A stretch of DNA of 9,280 nt from a bacterium (GCA_026713745.1 JAPONU010000292.1:1-9280); one strand, 5' to 3'; positions 1 through 6,946 are shown, counted from the stretch's first letter. The notes: a model not told the origin generated them from the sequence alone. Made by a program: numbers and translations.

Positions 1-2586
1 CGAGAGCGTGCTCACCACCGAGTCCGGGATGATGTCCGTCGCCAGGGCGCCGAACGCCACGCCGAGGACGGTGCCCAGGATCCCTCCGAACGTGGCCACA
101 ACGAGGCCCTCCCAGCAGACCATGCGGCGCATCTGACCACGTGTCATGCCGACGGCGCGGAGCAGGCCCAACTCCCGCGTGCGTTCGACCACGGACAGCG
201 CCAGCGTCGCCACGATCCCCAGCACGGCGATCACCAGCGACAGGCCCAGGAACACGTTCACTACGATCAGCGCCTGGTCGATGTTGTCGGCGGCGCTGTC
301 GCGGAACTCGGCGCGGGAGCGTACGGTCACCTGCGGGTAGTCGGCCGCCGAGGTGGAGATGGCTGCCCGTGCGGCCTCCTCGCCCACCCCGTCGGCGTTG
401 AGGACCGATACGAACTGGTCGACGTTTGTGTCGAAGTACCGATGCCACGTATCCGGCGACACCACCCACGGACCGACGATGGCGTCGTCGGAGTAGATGC
501 CGGCAACGGTCCAGGTGACTCGCTCGCCCCCCAGAACCTCGACCTCGAGGCTGTCGCCGACGGAGAGCCCGTACTCGGTGGCCTGGTCGACATGGGCGAG
601 TATCTCGCCGAAGGCCGGGTCGTTCACCTCTCCGTCGACAGGGTCCACGTCCACGTGCGCGTCGAGTTCGGTGGTGTTCACCGACATCAGCCCGTGCACG
701 GTGTCGTCGGCGGGAGTGCGGAAGGCGCTGCTCAGCCAGCGGTATGTCGCCACCGAGCCGACTTCCGGCAGCGCTTCCAGATCTGTTCCGAGGCGGGGGC
801 TGAACCCGCTGAACTGGTCGTTGCAGTCGCCGATGCAGAGGAACCAGTCGGCGTTCGCCTGCTCGTCGAGCACGTTCGCGACGCTGCTCTTCAAAGAATC
901 GGCCACGACGCTCACGGTCACCACGAGCGCCAGCCCGATCATGAGGGCCGCCGCCGTGGAGGACGTGCGACGCGGGCTGCGGGCTGCGTTCTGGCGCGCC
1001 AGGTGCCCCGGCATGCCGTCGATGCGTGCCAGCGGAGCGCCCAGCGCTCGGGCCATCGGTCGTGCGAACAGGGGGCTGGTCATGTTGATGCCGACGAACA
1101 CCGTCAGCACGCCGATCGAGAGGGCCACCAGCAGATGCGTCGTGTCGAGATCGGCGAAGACTGCGGTGAGGAGCAGCGCCAGCCCGACGGCGGCCACCGC
1201 CAGGCGCCCCGCCCACCAGACGATCCGCTTGCCCCCCCAGTTGGCGAGTATCGCGGCGAGCAGCCCCAGCGGGATGAGCGTCGGCCAGTCGCCGGCCAGG
1301 CCCAGCGCCAGCAACGCCACGCCTGCGATCAGAGCCACGCTGCCCACGACGGGGCGCCGGGCGACAGGTGGGCTGGAGAGGCGGGCGTCCTCCCGCAGAG
1401 CCTCCACGGGTGTGATCCGACGGGCCTTGAGCGCCGGCGAGAGCGCGGCCAGCACGGTGATGCCCACACCGACGGCGAAGGCCACGCCCACCGTGCGTCC
1501 CGTCAGCAGCAGCGGATCGATGGGCAACTCGCCGCCGAGGGCGCCGAATATGGCCTTCAGCGCCGCGGAGATGCCGATACCCCCGGCCAGGCCGAGCCCG
1601 GTTGCGATCAGACCGACGGTGGCCGCCTCGCCGAGCACCGAGCGCCGGATCTGGATTCCTGTGGCGCCGACGACCCGCAGCAGGCCCAACTCGCGGATTC
1701 GCTGGCCGATGACGATGGAGAACACGTTGTTCACCAGGAACGCCGACACCACGAGCGTGATGACGGCGAACGCCAGGAGGATGTTCTGGAAGATCGTGAT
1801 GAACGTGTCGAATTCGGCGCTCTGCTCCTCGGCCACCTCCTCGACGGTCAGCACCTCCAGTCCCGGCGGCAGTGTCTGCTTGAGCGCGGCGGCGACGGCA
1901 CCGATGTCGGACTCCCGGTCGACGTCCACGAGGATCTCGTCCCAGCCCCCTCCGCCGTTCAGCAGTTCCGTGGCGGTGGCCAGATCGAAGACGGAGAATT
2001 GCACGCCCTGTGACTGGTCCTCGTCCGGGTCGGCCCAGTTGACCGTTCCCACCAGCTCGAAGGCGCGCGTGCCCTCGGGGAGGCTGACGCGGTACGTCTC
2101 GCCGATCCGGAGGTCGCCGAACTCGGCGGTCCGGGAGTTGGTGGCGAACTCGCCGGGACCGGCCGGCGGCCGACCTTCGGCCAGGAACAGCTCGGTGAGG
2201 TTCTCCGCGTCGGACCAACTCACGCCGAACTGGGGCGGACCCAGGGACGCCAGTGGCTCGCCCTCGGAGTCGATGATGACCACGTTCCAGGCGGCGACGC
2301 CACCGGTGACCGCCGCGACCCCGTCGACTCCGGCGATCCCCTCGGCCAGCGCGGGGTCCACCTCCGGCGCGTTCAGTCGATCACCGAACTCGATCTCGCT
2401 GCGAACCCTCAGGTCGATCGACCCGGCGATGTCGTCGGCGATGTCGTCGAAGGTGGCGCGCAGGCTGTCGGTCACGATGAAGACGCCCACCACGAAGGCG
2501 ACACCCAGCACGACGCTCAACGCCGTGCCCAGGAACAGGAACTTCCTGGCGGCGATGTTCTTGAGCGTGAGTCGAAGCAGGAACAT
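1..2586 (-). CDS. FtsX-like ABC transporter permease (3' end beyond window)
   Basis: Membrane subunit of an ABC exporter of the MacB/LolC/FtsX superfamily. The family uses ATP hydrolysis in the cytoplasm for work at the outer face of the membrane, such as moving lipids, lipoproteins or peptides; the substrate here is unknown. The ATG at 2586 opens 862 codons without a stop to the left edge, and roughly 50 residues are probably missing. Visible are an N-terminal transmembrane segment (about residues 15-40), an extracytoplasmic MacB-like domain (about 45-255) and a first FtsX domain with RELGLLRVVGAT at 298-309. A central hydrophobic block (about 400-500) follows, then a second half with its own transmembrane segment (about 540-560), a second extracytoplasmic domain, and RELGLLRAVGMT at 804-815. 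The two halves are thus an internal duplication, normal for the large actinobacterial members. The gene starts 61 bp after the ATPase gene, so co-transcription is likely. Only a weak GAGAGG lies upstream, about 12 nt from the ATG. Confidence 0.93.
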   Translation of the reverse strand, partial: MFLLRLTLKNIAARKFLFLGTALSVVLGVAFVVGVFIVTDSLRATFDDIADDIAGSIDLRVRSEIEFGDRLNAPEVDPALAEGIAGVDGVAAVTGGVAAWNVVIIDSEGEPLASLGPPQFGVSWSDAENLTELFLAEGRPPAGPGEFATNSRTAEFGDLRIGETYRVSLPEGTRAFELVGTVNWADPDEDQSQGVQFSVFDLATATELLNGGGGWDEILVDVDRESDIGAVAAALKQTLPPGLEVLTVEEVAEEQSAEFDTFITIFQNILLAFAVITLVVSAFLVNNVFSIVIGQRIRELGLLRVVGATGIQIRRSVLGEAATVGLIATGLGLAGGIGISAALKAIFGALGGELPIDPLLLTGRTVGVAFAVGVGITVLAALSPALKARRITPVEALREDARLSSPPVARRPVVGSVALIAGVALLALGLAGDWPTLIPLGLLAAILANWGGKRIVWWAGRLAVAAVGLALLLTAVFADLDTTHLLVALSIGVLTVFVGINMTSPLFARPMARALGAPLARIDGMPGHLARQNAARSPRRTSSTAAALMIGLALVVTVSVVADSLKSSVANVLDEQANADWFLCIGDCNDQFSGFSPRLGTDLEALPEVGSVATYRWLSSAFRTPADDTVHGLMSVNTTELDAHVDVDPVDGEVNDPAFGEILAHVDQATEYGLSVGDSLEVEVLGGERVTWTVAGIYSDDAIVGPWVVSPDTWHRYFDTNVDQFVSVLNADGVGEEAARAAISTSAADYPQVTVRSRAEFRDSAADNIDQALIVVNVFLGLSLVIAVLGIVATLALSVVERTRELGLLRAVGMTRGQMRRMVCWEGLVVATFGGILGTVLGVAFGALATDIIPDSVVSTLS

Positions 2587-2615
2587 GGCGGCGATTCAGC
2601 CTCTCGAGCGCGGCG

Positions 2616-2631
2616 CGCCGGTGCCCCGGCG
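2616..2631 (-). promoter_or_regulatory. Small GC hairpin in the ATPase-permease spacer
   Basis: A 6-bp perfect inverted repeat, CGCCGG and CCGGCG, with a 4-nt loop sits in the 61-bp gap between the ATPase stop and the permease start. No T-run follows. It could stabilise the ATPase mRNA or reduce read-through, but stems this short are common in GC-rich DNA. Confidence 0.2.
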
Positions 2632-2647
2632 ACCCCGGCCCAAACCT

Positions 2648-3406
2648 TCAGGCACCAAGGGTCCTGACCTTGTCGAGCACACCGTCGACGGTCGGCTCTC
2701 TCATCTCGTCGGAGACCCGGCCGTCGTTGAGGAACACGATCCTGTCGCTGTAGCTGGCCGCCCCGGCGTCGTGGGTCACCATCACGATTGTCTGGCCCAG
2801 TTGCTGCGATGCCCGCTGCAGGAACTCCAGGACCTCGGCCCCGGTCCGCGAGTCCAGGTTCCCCGTGGGCTCGTCGGCGAAGATGATGCGGGGGCGACTC
2901 ACGAGCGCCCGTGCCACCGCCACTCGCTGCTGCTGCCCACCGGAGAGCTCGTTCGGGCGATGCGTCAGGCGGTCACCCAGACCGACGGCGTCCACCACCT
3001 CGGTCAACCAGGCGTCGTCGGGGTCGTCGCCGGCCAGGGAGATGGGCAGCGTCATGTTCTCCAGCGCGTTGAGAGTGGGGAGCAGGTTGTACGCCTGGAA
3101 GATGAAGCCGACGTCCCGGCGCCGCAGCAGGGTCAGATCGCGCTCGCTGAGAGTTCCGAGCGCCGTGTCGCCGATGAAGACCTGCCCGTCGGTGAGTGCG
3201 TCGAGCCCGGCCATGCAGTGCATGAGCGTCGACTTGCCCGATCCGGAGGGACCCATGATGGTGGTCAACTGCCCCGAGTCGAAGGTCACGTCGACGCCGT
3301 CGAGGGCGCGCACCTCGGTCTCGCCGCTGCCGTAGATCTTCACGGCCCCCACGGCACGCGCCGCCGCAGCGGAACTCGCCGGTCGTTGCCCGTTTCCTGC
3401 CACCAC
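2648..3406 (-). CDS. ABC transporter ATP-binding protein, LolD/MacB type
   Basis: Cytoplasmic ATPase that powers the FtsX-like permease encoded directly downstream. All nucleotide-binding motifs are intact in its 252 residues: Walker A GPSGSGKST at 52-60, Q-loop around Q104 in FIFQAYNLLP, signature LSGGQQQ at 154-160, Walker B IIFADEP at 174-180 with catalytic E179, D-loop NLD at 183-185, and switch histidine H212 in MVTHD. The GSGETEVRALDGV stretch before Walker A and the LENMTLPI segment are typical of the LolD/MacB/FtsE group. The first 15 or so residues are a low-complexity Ala-rich extension. The start is one of two adjacent GTG codons, 3406 or 3403. A GGAGG lies 4 nt from the first and 7 nt from the second, so 3403 may be the real initiator. 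It is the first gene of the pair; the substrate cannot be read from the sequence. Confidence 0.95.
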   Translation of the reverse strand: MVAGNGQRPASSAAAARAVGAVKIYGSGETEVRALDGVDVTFDSGQLTTIMGPSGSGKSTLMHCMAGLDALTDGQVFIGDTALGTLSERDLTLLRRRDVGFIFQAYNLLPTLNALENMTLPISLAGDDPDDAWLTEVVDAVGLGDRLTHRPNELSGGQQQRVAVARALVSRPRIIFADEPTGNLDSRTGAEVLEFLQRASQQLGQTIVMVTHDAGAASYSDRIVFLNDGRVSDEMREPTVDGVLDKVRTLGA

Positions 3407-3410
3407 TCAC

Positions 3411-3415
3411 CCTCC
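3411..3415 (-). promoter_or_regulatory. Ribosome binding site of the ABC ATPase gene
   Basis: GGAGG on the minus strand lies 4 nt before GTG 3406 and 7 nt before GTG 3403. The spacing slightly favours the second GTG. An overlapping GTG at 3410 is in another frame and reads into a shadow ORF. Confidence 0.6.
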
Positions 3416-3480
3416 ACGCTCGATCGCTGCGGACGTGGGCGATCCTACCGGCGGGGTCTTTGGCCCCACGCCGCTCTTAC

Positions 3481-3530
3481 AAAGAAATTACCTTGAGTTT
3501 GAAGTAAGAAATATCACTAGATCTTCATTA
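3481..3530 (-). promoter_or_regulatory. AT-rich probable promoter region of the ABC operon
   Basis: About 74% A+T over 50 bases, in sharp contrast to the rest of the window. It lies between the terminator-like hairpin of the peroxiredoxin gene and the ATPase start, where the operon's own promoter is expected. On the minus strand TAATTT (3485-3490) could be a -10 box, but no convincing -35 sits 16-18 bp upstream. An imperfect dyad, TTACTTCAA and CTCAAGGTAA on the minus strand (about 3487-3506), could be an operator. The leader to the start codon would be about 75 nt. Confidence 0.4.
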
Positions 3531-3578
3531 GTTGTGTGCCCGCTGCAGGGGCCGGTGGGGTGTCGGTGTACCCGGACG

Positions 3579-3613
3579 CGCCACGCCCCCGGGCTCGGCC
3601 CGGGGGCGTGGCG
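3579..3613 (-). terminator. Perfect 16-bp hairpin after the peroxiredoxin gene
   Basis: Two exactly complementary 16-base arms (3579-3594 and 3598-3613) flank a 3-nt TCG centre. The hairpin begins 22 bp past the peroxiredoxin stop. On the minus strand no U-run follows, so this is the T-less hairpin type often seen in GC-rich actinobacteria. It separates the peroxiredoxin transcript from the ABC operon on the same strand. Confidence 0.7.
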
Positions 3614-3635
3614 GTTGGAGCGAAGGGTCGCGCGC

Positions 3636-4271
3636 TCAGCCGGTTGGCTGGGCAACCACCCGCAGGTACGGCTTCTGCTCGTCCCAGCCGCCGGGGAACC
3701 GCTCGGCGGCCTCGGCGTTGCTGAGCGCCGGCACGATGATGACGTCGTCACCCTGCTGCCAGTTCACCGGGGTGGCCACCTTGTGGTTGGCCGTGAGCTG
3801 CAGGGAGTCGACGACCCTCAGCACCTCGTCGAAGTTGCGCCCGGTGCTGGCCGGGTAGGTGATCATCAGCTTCACGAGGTTGTCGGGGCCGATGACGAAG
3901 ACCGAGCGGACCGTCATGGTGTCGTTGGCGTTGGGGTGGATCATGCCGTAGAGGTTGGCCACGGTGGCGTCGGGGTCGCCGATCATCGGGAAGTTGGGTG
4001 AGATCCCCTGGGTGTCGAGGATGTCCTGGGACCACGCCCGGTGGTCCTCCACGGAGTCGCAGGAGAGGCCGATGACCTTCACGTTGCGCGCCGCGAACTC
4101 GCTCCGGAGCTTGGCGGTGTAGCCCAACTCGGTTGTGCAGACCGGCGTGAAGTCCTTGGGATGGGAGAAAAGCACGGCCCAACTTCCGTCCTTCCAGGAG
4201 TGGAAGTTGATGGTGCCCTCAGTCGTGTCTGCCGTAAAGTCGGGGGCGACATCCCCCAGTTGCACAGTCAT
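3636..4271 (-). CDS. 1-Cys peroxiredoxin (Prx6-type AhpC/TSA family)
   Basis: Thiol peroxidase predicted to reduce H2O2 and organic hydroperoxides in the cytoplasm. The 211 residues match the Prx6 class in length and architecture. The active-site segment HPKDFTPVCTTE places the peroxidatic cysteine at C45, with T42 and H37 beside it. The TVRSVFVI segment carries the expected catalytic-pocket arginine. The C-terminal extension typical of Prx6 is present (PVNWQQGDDVIIVP, then FPGGWDEQKPYLR). A second cysteine, C71 in GLSCDSVEDH, sits where many homologues have a non-Cys residue; I see no canonical resolving cysteine. The ATG at 4271 is chosen because AAGGAGG (4282-4288) lies 10 nt upstream and the protein then begins MTVQLGD, as in the family; an in-frame GTG at 4301 would add ten residues. 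The gene is monocistronic, with a hairpin downstream, and divergent from a lipoprotein gene. Confidence 0.96.
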   Translation of the reverse strand: MTVQLGDVAPDFTADTTEGTINFHSWKDGSWAVLFSHPKDFTPVCTTELGYTAKLRSEFAARNVKVIGLSCDSVEDHRAWSQDILDTQGISPNFPMIGDPDATVANLYGMIHPNANDTMTVRSVFVIGPDNLVKLMITYPASTGRNFDEVLRVVDSLQLTANHKVATPVNWQQGDDVIIVPALSNAEAAERFPGGWDEQKPYLRVVAQPTG

Positions 4272-4281
4272 GCTGCTGTGT

Positions 4282-4288
4282 CCTCCTT
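4282..4288 (-). promoter_or_regulatory. Ribosome binding site of the peroxiredoxin gene
   Basis: AAGGAGG on the minus strand, 10 nt before the ATG at 4271. It is the strongest Shine-Dalgarno in the window, and it selects this ATG over the GTG at 4301. Confidence 0.75.
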
Positions 4289-4315
4289 GGTCGGTGGTCA
4301 CGTGACCAGTAATTC
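4287..4315 (+). promoter_or_regulatory. Possible promoter of the SGNH lipoprotein gene
   Basis: TTGGTC (4287-4292) and TAATTC (4310-4315) are separated by 17 bp on the plus strand. A start near 4322-4326 would make the TTG at 4326 almost leaderless and would exclude the upstream GTG at 4302. The match to consensus is moderate, and TTG is a poor start codon for leaderless mRNA. Confidence 0.3.
4295..4308. promoter_or_regulatory. Perfect 14-bp palindrome, candidate operator
   Basis: TGGTCACGTGACCA is fully self-complementary and has a CACGTG core. It lies in the short divergent region between the peroxiredoxin and the SGNH lipoprotein genes. It sits upstream of the peroxiredoxin ribosome binding site and inside the spacer of the candidate plus-strand promoter. 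Its position suits a dimeric regulator acting on one or both genes; which regulator is unknown. Confidence 0.4.
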
Positions 4316-4325
4316 CAGACCCATT

Positions 4326-5660
4326 TTGTCGGCAATCAGGCTAGCGCGGCCCAAGAGGAATACAACCGGGTGGCGGATCCTCGTACCGCGCGGCCCCTTC
4401 CTGCTGCTGGTTGTCGTGGTGCTGGCAGTGCTCTCGCTGGCGGCGACCGGCTGCCCGGGCAATGGGAATGTCGTGCCGGATGCCATTGCCGGAACCCCCG
4501 CGACGCCGACGCCACCCACGCAGCCCCCGAACCAGCCGCCGGTCATCGCCGCGGACACCTTCGTGCGGCAGGTGGGTGACAGGCTTGACGCCCGGCTGGT
4601 GGTCGGCGATCCCGACGGCACGGTGACGGGGGTCGCCTGGCTCCGTTCACCGCCGGGGTTTGCAGCCGCAGGCGGAGCCAATCCTGGGTTCTCCTGGACG
4701 CCTCCTGTGGCGGGGACGTGGCGGGTGGAGGTATCGGCGACCGACGACGCCGGCGCCACGACGACCGCCGGCATCACCTTCGTGTCCCGGCATCCCCCTC
4801 GCCGGCACACCCTCGTGGGGCTGGGCGACTCGGTGGCGGCGGGGTTCGGTCTCGACCTGACCGACGCCCTCCTGGGTGACCCCTGCTGGCGCGCGCCCGC
4901 CGACGCGTACCCGGGGCGGGTCATGGATCGCCTGATCGGCTCGGGCAAGGTTCCCCGCAGCGAGGCGAACGTCGTCCTGGCTGCCTGCGCCGGCAGCTCC
5001 GCCGGCGACGTCCGGGACTCGCCGACCTGGCCGCCACCGGGCGCGCCGGAGGATTTCGGCGAGGCCGGCTGGAGTCAGCTGGACTGGGCGATCCACCTCA
5101 ACCCGGGCTATGTGACCCTCACGGTCGGAGCCAACGAGGTGGGCGTCGTGGATCTTGCGGTTTTCGCCGGCGGCGAGTTGGATCGGGCAGAGCTGGACCG
5201 ACGTCTCGACGTGGTCGCAGGCGGCGTGGGATATCTGCTGGACGAACTCGTGGATCGCACCGATGCCCGCATCGTGCTCACGAACTACTACAACCCCACG
5301 GCGGCGAAGCCCGTGGGACTTCAGGGTTGCCGCGGTGACTGCTTCGTCGAACTCGGGGGCATCGTGCACGATGCCTTGAACCGGACCCTCGCCGAGGCGG
5401 CGGCCCGTCACGGACCGCGCGTGCAACTGGTTGACGTGGCTCGGTTGTTCGACGGCCACGAGGCGGGCGACGCGCTCGGACCCGGTTGGCTTCGGGAGCC
5501 GATCGAGACCTTCCTCGGGGTGCAGGTGCGGGCCTACTGCTCCGAGGAGGACCCGCCGGGGTCGTGGATCAGTTCATTCGACTGTGTGCACCCAACCGGC
5601 GACGGCATGGCCGCCATTGCCGAGGCGGTGGCGGCGGCCTTCGCAGCGTCGCAGCGCTGA
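4326..5660 (+). CDS. Lipoprotein with Ig-like domain and SGNH/GDSL hydrolase domain
   Basis: Predicted cell-surface lipoprotein esterase or lipase. From TTG 4326 it has 444 residues. A basic n-region and the hydrophobic stretch FLLLVVVVLAVLSLAATGC lead to lipobox cysteine C43. A short Thr/Pro linker follows, then an Ig/PKD-like beta domain (about residues 65-155; DPDG near its start, GTWRVEVSATDDAG near its end). The SGNH domain begins with GLGDSVAAG (nucleophile S169). Block III reads GANE rather than the usual GxND, with N270 as the oxyanion asparagine. Block V is DCVHP, with D419 and H422 completing the triad. Six or more cysteines in the catalytic half suggest disulfides, consistent with export. 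The start is uncertain: there is no ATG or clear Shine-Dalgarno, and GTG 4302 is the alternative. The substrate (lipid, acylated polysaccharide or other ester) cannot be told. It converges on the next gene with a 15-bp gap. Confidence 0.88.
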   Translation: MSAIRLARPKRNTTGWRILVPRGPFLLLVVVVLAVLSLAATGCPGNGNVVPDAIAGTPATPTPPTQPPNQPPVIAADTFVRQVGDRLDARLVVGDPDGTVTGVAWLRSPPGFAAAGGANPGFSWTPPVAGTWRVEVSATDDAGATTTAGITFVSRHPPRRHTLVGLGDSVAAGFGLDLTDALLGDPCWRAPADAYPGRVMDRLIGSGKVPRSEANVVLAACAGSSAGDVRDSPTWPPPGAPEDFGEAGWSQLDWAIHLNPGYVTLTVGANEVGVVDLAVFAGGELDRAELDRRLDVVAGGVGYLLDELVDRTDARIVLTNYYNPTAAKPVGLQGCRGDCFVELGGIVHDALNRTLAEAAARHGPRVQLVDVARLFDGHEAGDALGPGWLREPIETFLGVQVRAYCSEEDPPGSWISSFDCVHPTGDGMAAIAEAVAAAFAASQR

Positions 5661-5675
5661 GGAGCCGAACCCGTC

Positions 5676-6188
5676 TCAGGAGCCGCCGGCGTCGTCGGTG
5701 GTCGGCGCGTGCTTTCGCCAGAGGTTCCTGTAGTCGCAGTAGACGAGGTGGTGGTGCCGCGCCCGCTCGTAGTCGCCTTGGGCGAGCGCAACCAGCGTGG
5801 ACCGGGCCGCAGCCCGCAGGGCGCTGAGCTCGGCGCGCCGCCGCGGGTTGGGATGAGCGGCGACGGCGGTGTCGAGATGATCCGAGGTCGCCGCGTCGGA
5901 GAACTCCAGAGCGGCCTGCGCTCCGCTGAAATCATCCCGGCTGGCCCGGTCGAGGTTCTGCTCGTGTGCGGCCATCCAGTCATCGAGCACGCTTCCGTGC
6001 AGCCGCCGCCAGGCCTGCTCGGAGGCGGGGTCGACAGGGGCCGGCGGGTGTGTCGCATCGACGATGCGGTGCGAGTGCTCCACGACCGCCCTGTTGCGCC
6101 CGCGCCGGCGCCGGCCGGCGAGGGCCAGTACCGCGCTTGCGGCGACAACCAGCGCCGGAAGCAGGTAACGGACGTAGACGCTGCTCAC
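5676..6188 (-). CDS. Single-pass membrane protein of unknown function
   Basis: I do not recognise the family. The 170 residues begin with one hydrophobic segment (about 6-24, LLPALVVAASAVLALAG) followed at once by a strongly basic RRRRGR cluster, predicting a membrane anchor with the C-terminal part in the cytoplasm. The remainder is highly charged and looks alpha-helical, with long Ala-rich amphipathic stretches (about 55-145). A conserved-looking YERARHHHLVYCDYRNLWRKH with three consecutive histidines and a lone cysteine comes near the end and could bind metal, but that is speculation. The start is GTG 6188, with no clear Shine-Dalgarno; a TACCCT lies 11 nt upstream. It is the last gene of the minus-strand cluster, 61 bp after the zinc-ribbon gene. 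Long uninterrupted coding and the sensible topology support it as real. Confidence 0.72.
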   Translation of the reverse strand: MSSVYVRYLLPALVVAASAVLALAGRRRRGRNRAVVEHSHRIVDATHPPAPVDPASEQAWRRLHGSVLDDWMAAHEQNLDRASRDDFSGAQAALEFSDAATSDHLDTAVAAHPNPRRRAELSALRAAARSTLVALAQGDYERARHHHLVYCDYRNLWRKHAPTTDDAGGS

Positions 6189-6249
6189 TTCGCCGTATCA
6201 GGGTACTGAACAGCCGGGGGCCCGGAGCCTTGACCGGTCTTCGAACCGG

Positions 6250-6441
6250 CTAGGCCGGCGCCGGAATCTTGACCTGGAGCGGAGGCGCTTTGGCGGTGTG
6301 CGCCGAGATGCCGCAGGCCCAGCAACTGTCGCCGAGCCGGCCCCGCCACGTGACGTCGCAGACCCCGCAGGCCATGACCGTCAGGCCGGATTCTCCGTCC
6401 ACGGTGCCGGTTCCGGCGTCGGCGCCGTCCGCTGTCTTCAC
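6250..6441 (-). CDS. Small zinc-ribbon protein
   Basis: A 63-residue protein with paired CxxC knuckles: C25-G-V-C28 and C40-W-A-C43, 11 residues apart, with a Trp after each pair or within it. This is the layout of a rubredoxin-like zinc ribbon and predicts one structural Zn. The first 20 residues are Gly/Asp/Thr-rich and probably disordered; the tail after the ribbon is short and Pro/Ala-rich. The start is GTG 6441, with a TACAAT box 9 nt upstream and no Shine-Dalgarno, suggesting a leaderless or near-leaderless mRNA; ATG at codon 23 is an alternative that would leave little more than the ribbon. It lies between the second LysM gene and the unknown membrane protein gene. Function is unknown; such mini-ribbons often mediate protein or nucleic-acid contacts. 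Confidence 0.65.
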   Translation of the reverse strand: MKTADGADAGTGTVDGESGLTVMACGVCDVTWRGRLGDSCWACGISAHTAKAPPLQVKIPAPA

Positions 6442-6450
6442 CGGCGCGGG

Positions 6451-6456
6451 ATTGTA
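6451..6456 (-). promoter_or_regulatory. -10 box of the zinc-ribbon gene
   Basis: TACAAT on the minus strand, one mismatch from TATAAT, 9 nt before the GTG. No clear -35 is visible. It suggests this gene has its own promoter inside the cluster. Confidence 0.4.
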
Positions 6457-6520
6457 TGCAGACCCTCCGCCGGGGTGGTGGATGTCCGTCCGCCGGGCAA
6501 TACCGGTGCACGGAATCCGG

Positions 6521-6946
6521 TCACCCGGGGGGTGGGATGACCAGATCGTCGCCGGCGCGAATGCTGTCGGGGTTCTCGATGTTGTTCAGCACCACGAGGT
6601 CGTCGAGAGTGACGCCGAACTGCCCGGCGATGCTGAACAAGGTGTCGCCCGGTTGGATCGTGTAGGTGAGTTGGGTGCCGATTTCCCGCTCCGGCTGAGT
6701 TGTGGCAGGAGTCGGGGGCGGCGGTTCCGGTGGCAGGACGGGGGGCTGCTGGACGACTCCGGTCGCCGGTGTCACCGGTGTTGTCGGTGGCGCCAGCGTG
6801 ACGACGGTGTTGCTGCCGGCTCCGCCGGTGTCGGTGGTCGGACCGTCGGTGTCGTCGCCGTTGCCGAAGCACGCGGTGACGGTCAGTGCCAATCCGGCTA
6901 GGAGTCCGGCAAAGGCGACTCGCCTGAGAAGAGACTTGTGCAGCAC
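6521..6946 (-). CDS. LysM-domain lipoprotein (second of a tandem pair)
   Basis: Predicted surface lipoprotein that binds peptidoglycan or a related N-acetylglucosamine polymer. From GTG 6946 it has 141 residues: signal peptide with RR at 8-9 and hydrophobic core to lipobox LTVTAC (C26), a Thr/Pro/Gly-rich stalk (about 30-90), and one C-terminal LysM domain (about 93-141) with TYTIQPGDTLFSIAGQFG and the NN-I-x-NPD motif. It ends right after the domain. The start is chosen because TAAGTT lies 7 nt upstream, matching the neighbouring LysM gene, and because it puts the lipidated Cys at 26 exactly as in that paralogue. TTG 7024 or GTG 6952 in the same frame are possible longer starts. It may help localise wall enzymes or act as a wall anchor; no catalytic domain is present. 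Confidence 0.87.
   Translation of the reverse strand: MLHKSLLRRVAFAGLLAGLALTVTACFGNGDDTDGPTTDTGGAGSNTVVTLAPPTTPVTPATGVVQQPPVLPPEPPPPTPATTQPEREIGTQLTYTIQPGDTLFSIAGQFGVTLDDLVVLNNIENPDSIRAGDDLVIPPPG

Noticed and set aside
442..3496. Very long plus-strand open frames (523 and 999 codons) opposite the ABC genes
   Set aside because: They are antisense to clear FtsX permease and ATPase sequences, span both genes and the gap, are rich in Arg/Ser/Pro/Thr and show no family motif. They are a by-product of GC-rich codon use.
3435..4001. Plus-strand 188-codon frame across the intergenic region and the peroxiredoxin gene
   Set aside because: Antisense to a confident peroxiredoxin; no Shine-Dalgarno and no recognisable domain.
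4370..4579. Plus-strand GTG start at 4370 preceded by AAGAGGA
   Set aside because: The spacing is good, but the frame differs from that of the signal peptide and hydrolase and ends after 69 codons. I kept the in-frame TTG 4326.
4298..4948. Minus-strand 216-codon frame opposite the SGNH lipoprotein gene
   Set aside because: The opposite strand has a lipobox and SGNH catalytic blocks; this frame is compositionally biased and has no motif.
6234..6249. Small inverted repeat CCGGT / ACCGG just after the zinc-ribbon stop
   Set aside because: Only a 5-bp stem without a U-run; too weak to call a terminator.
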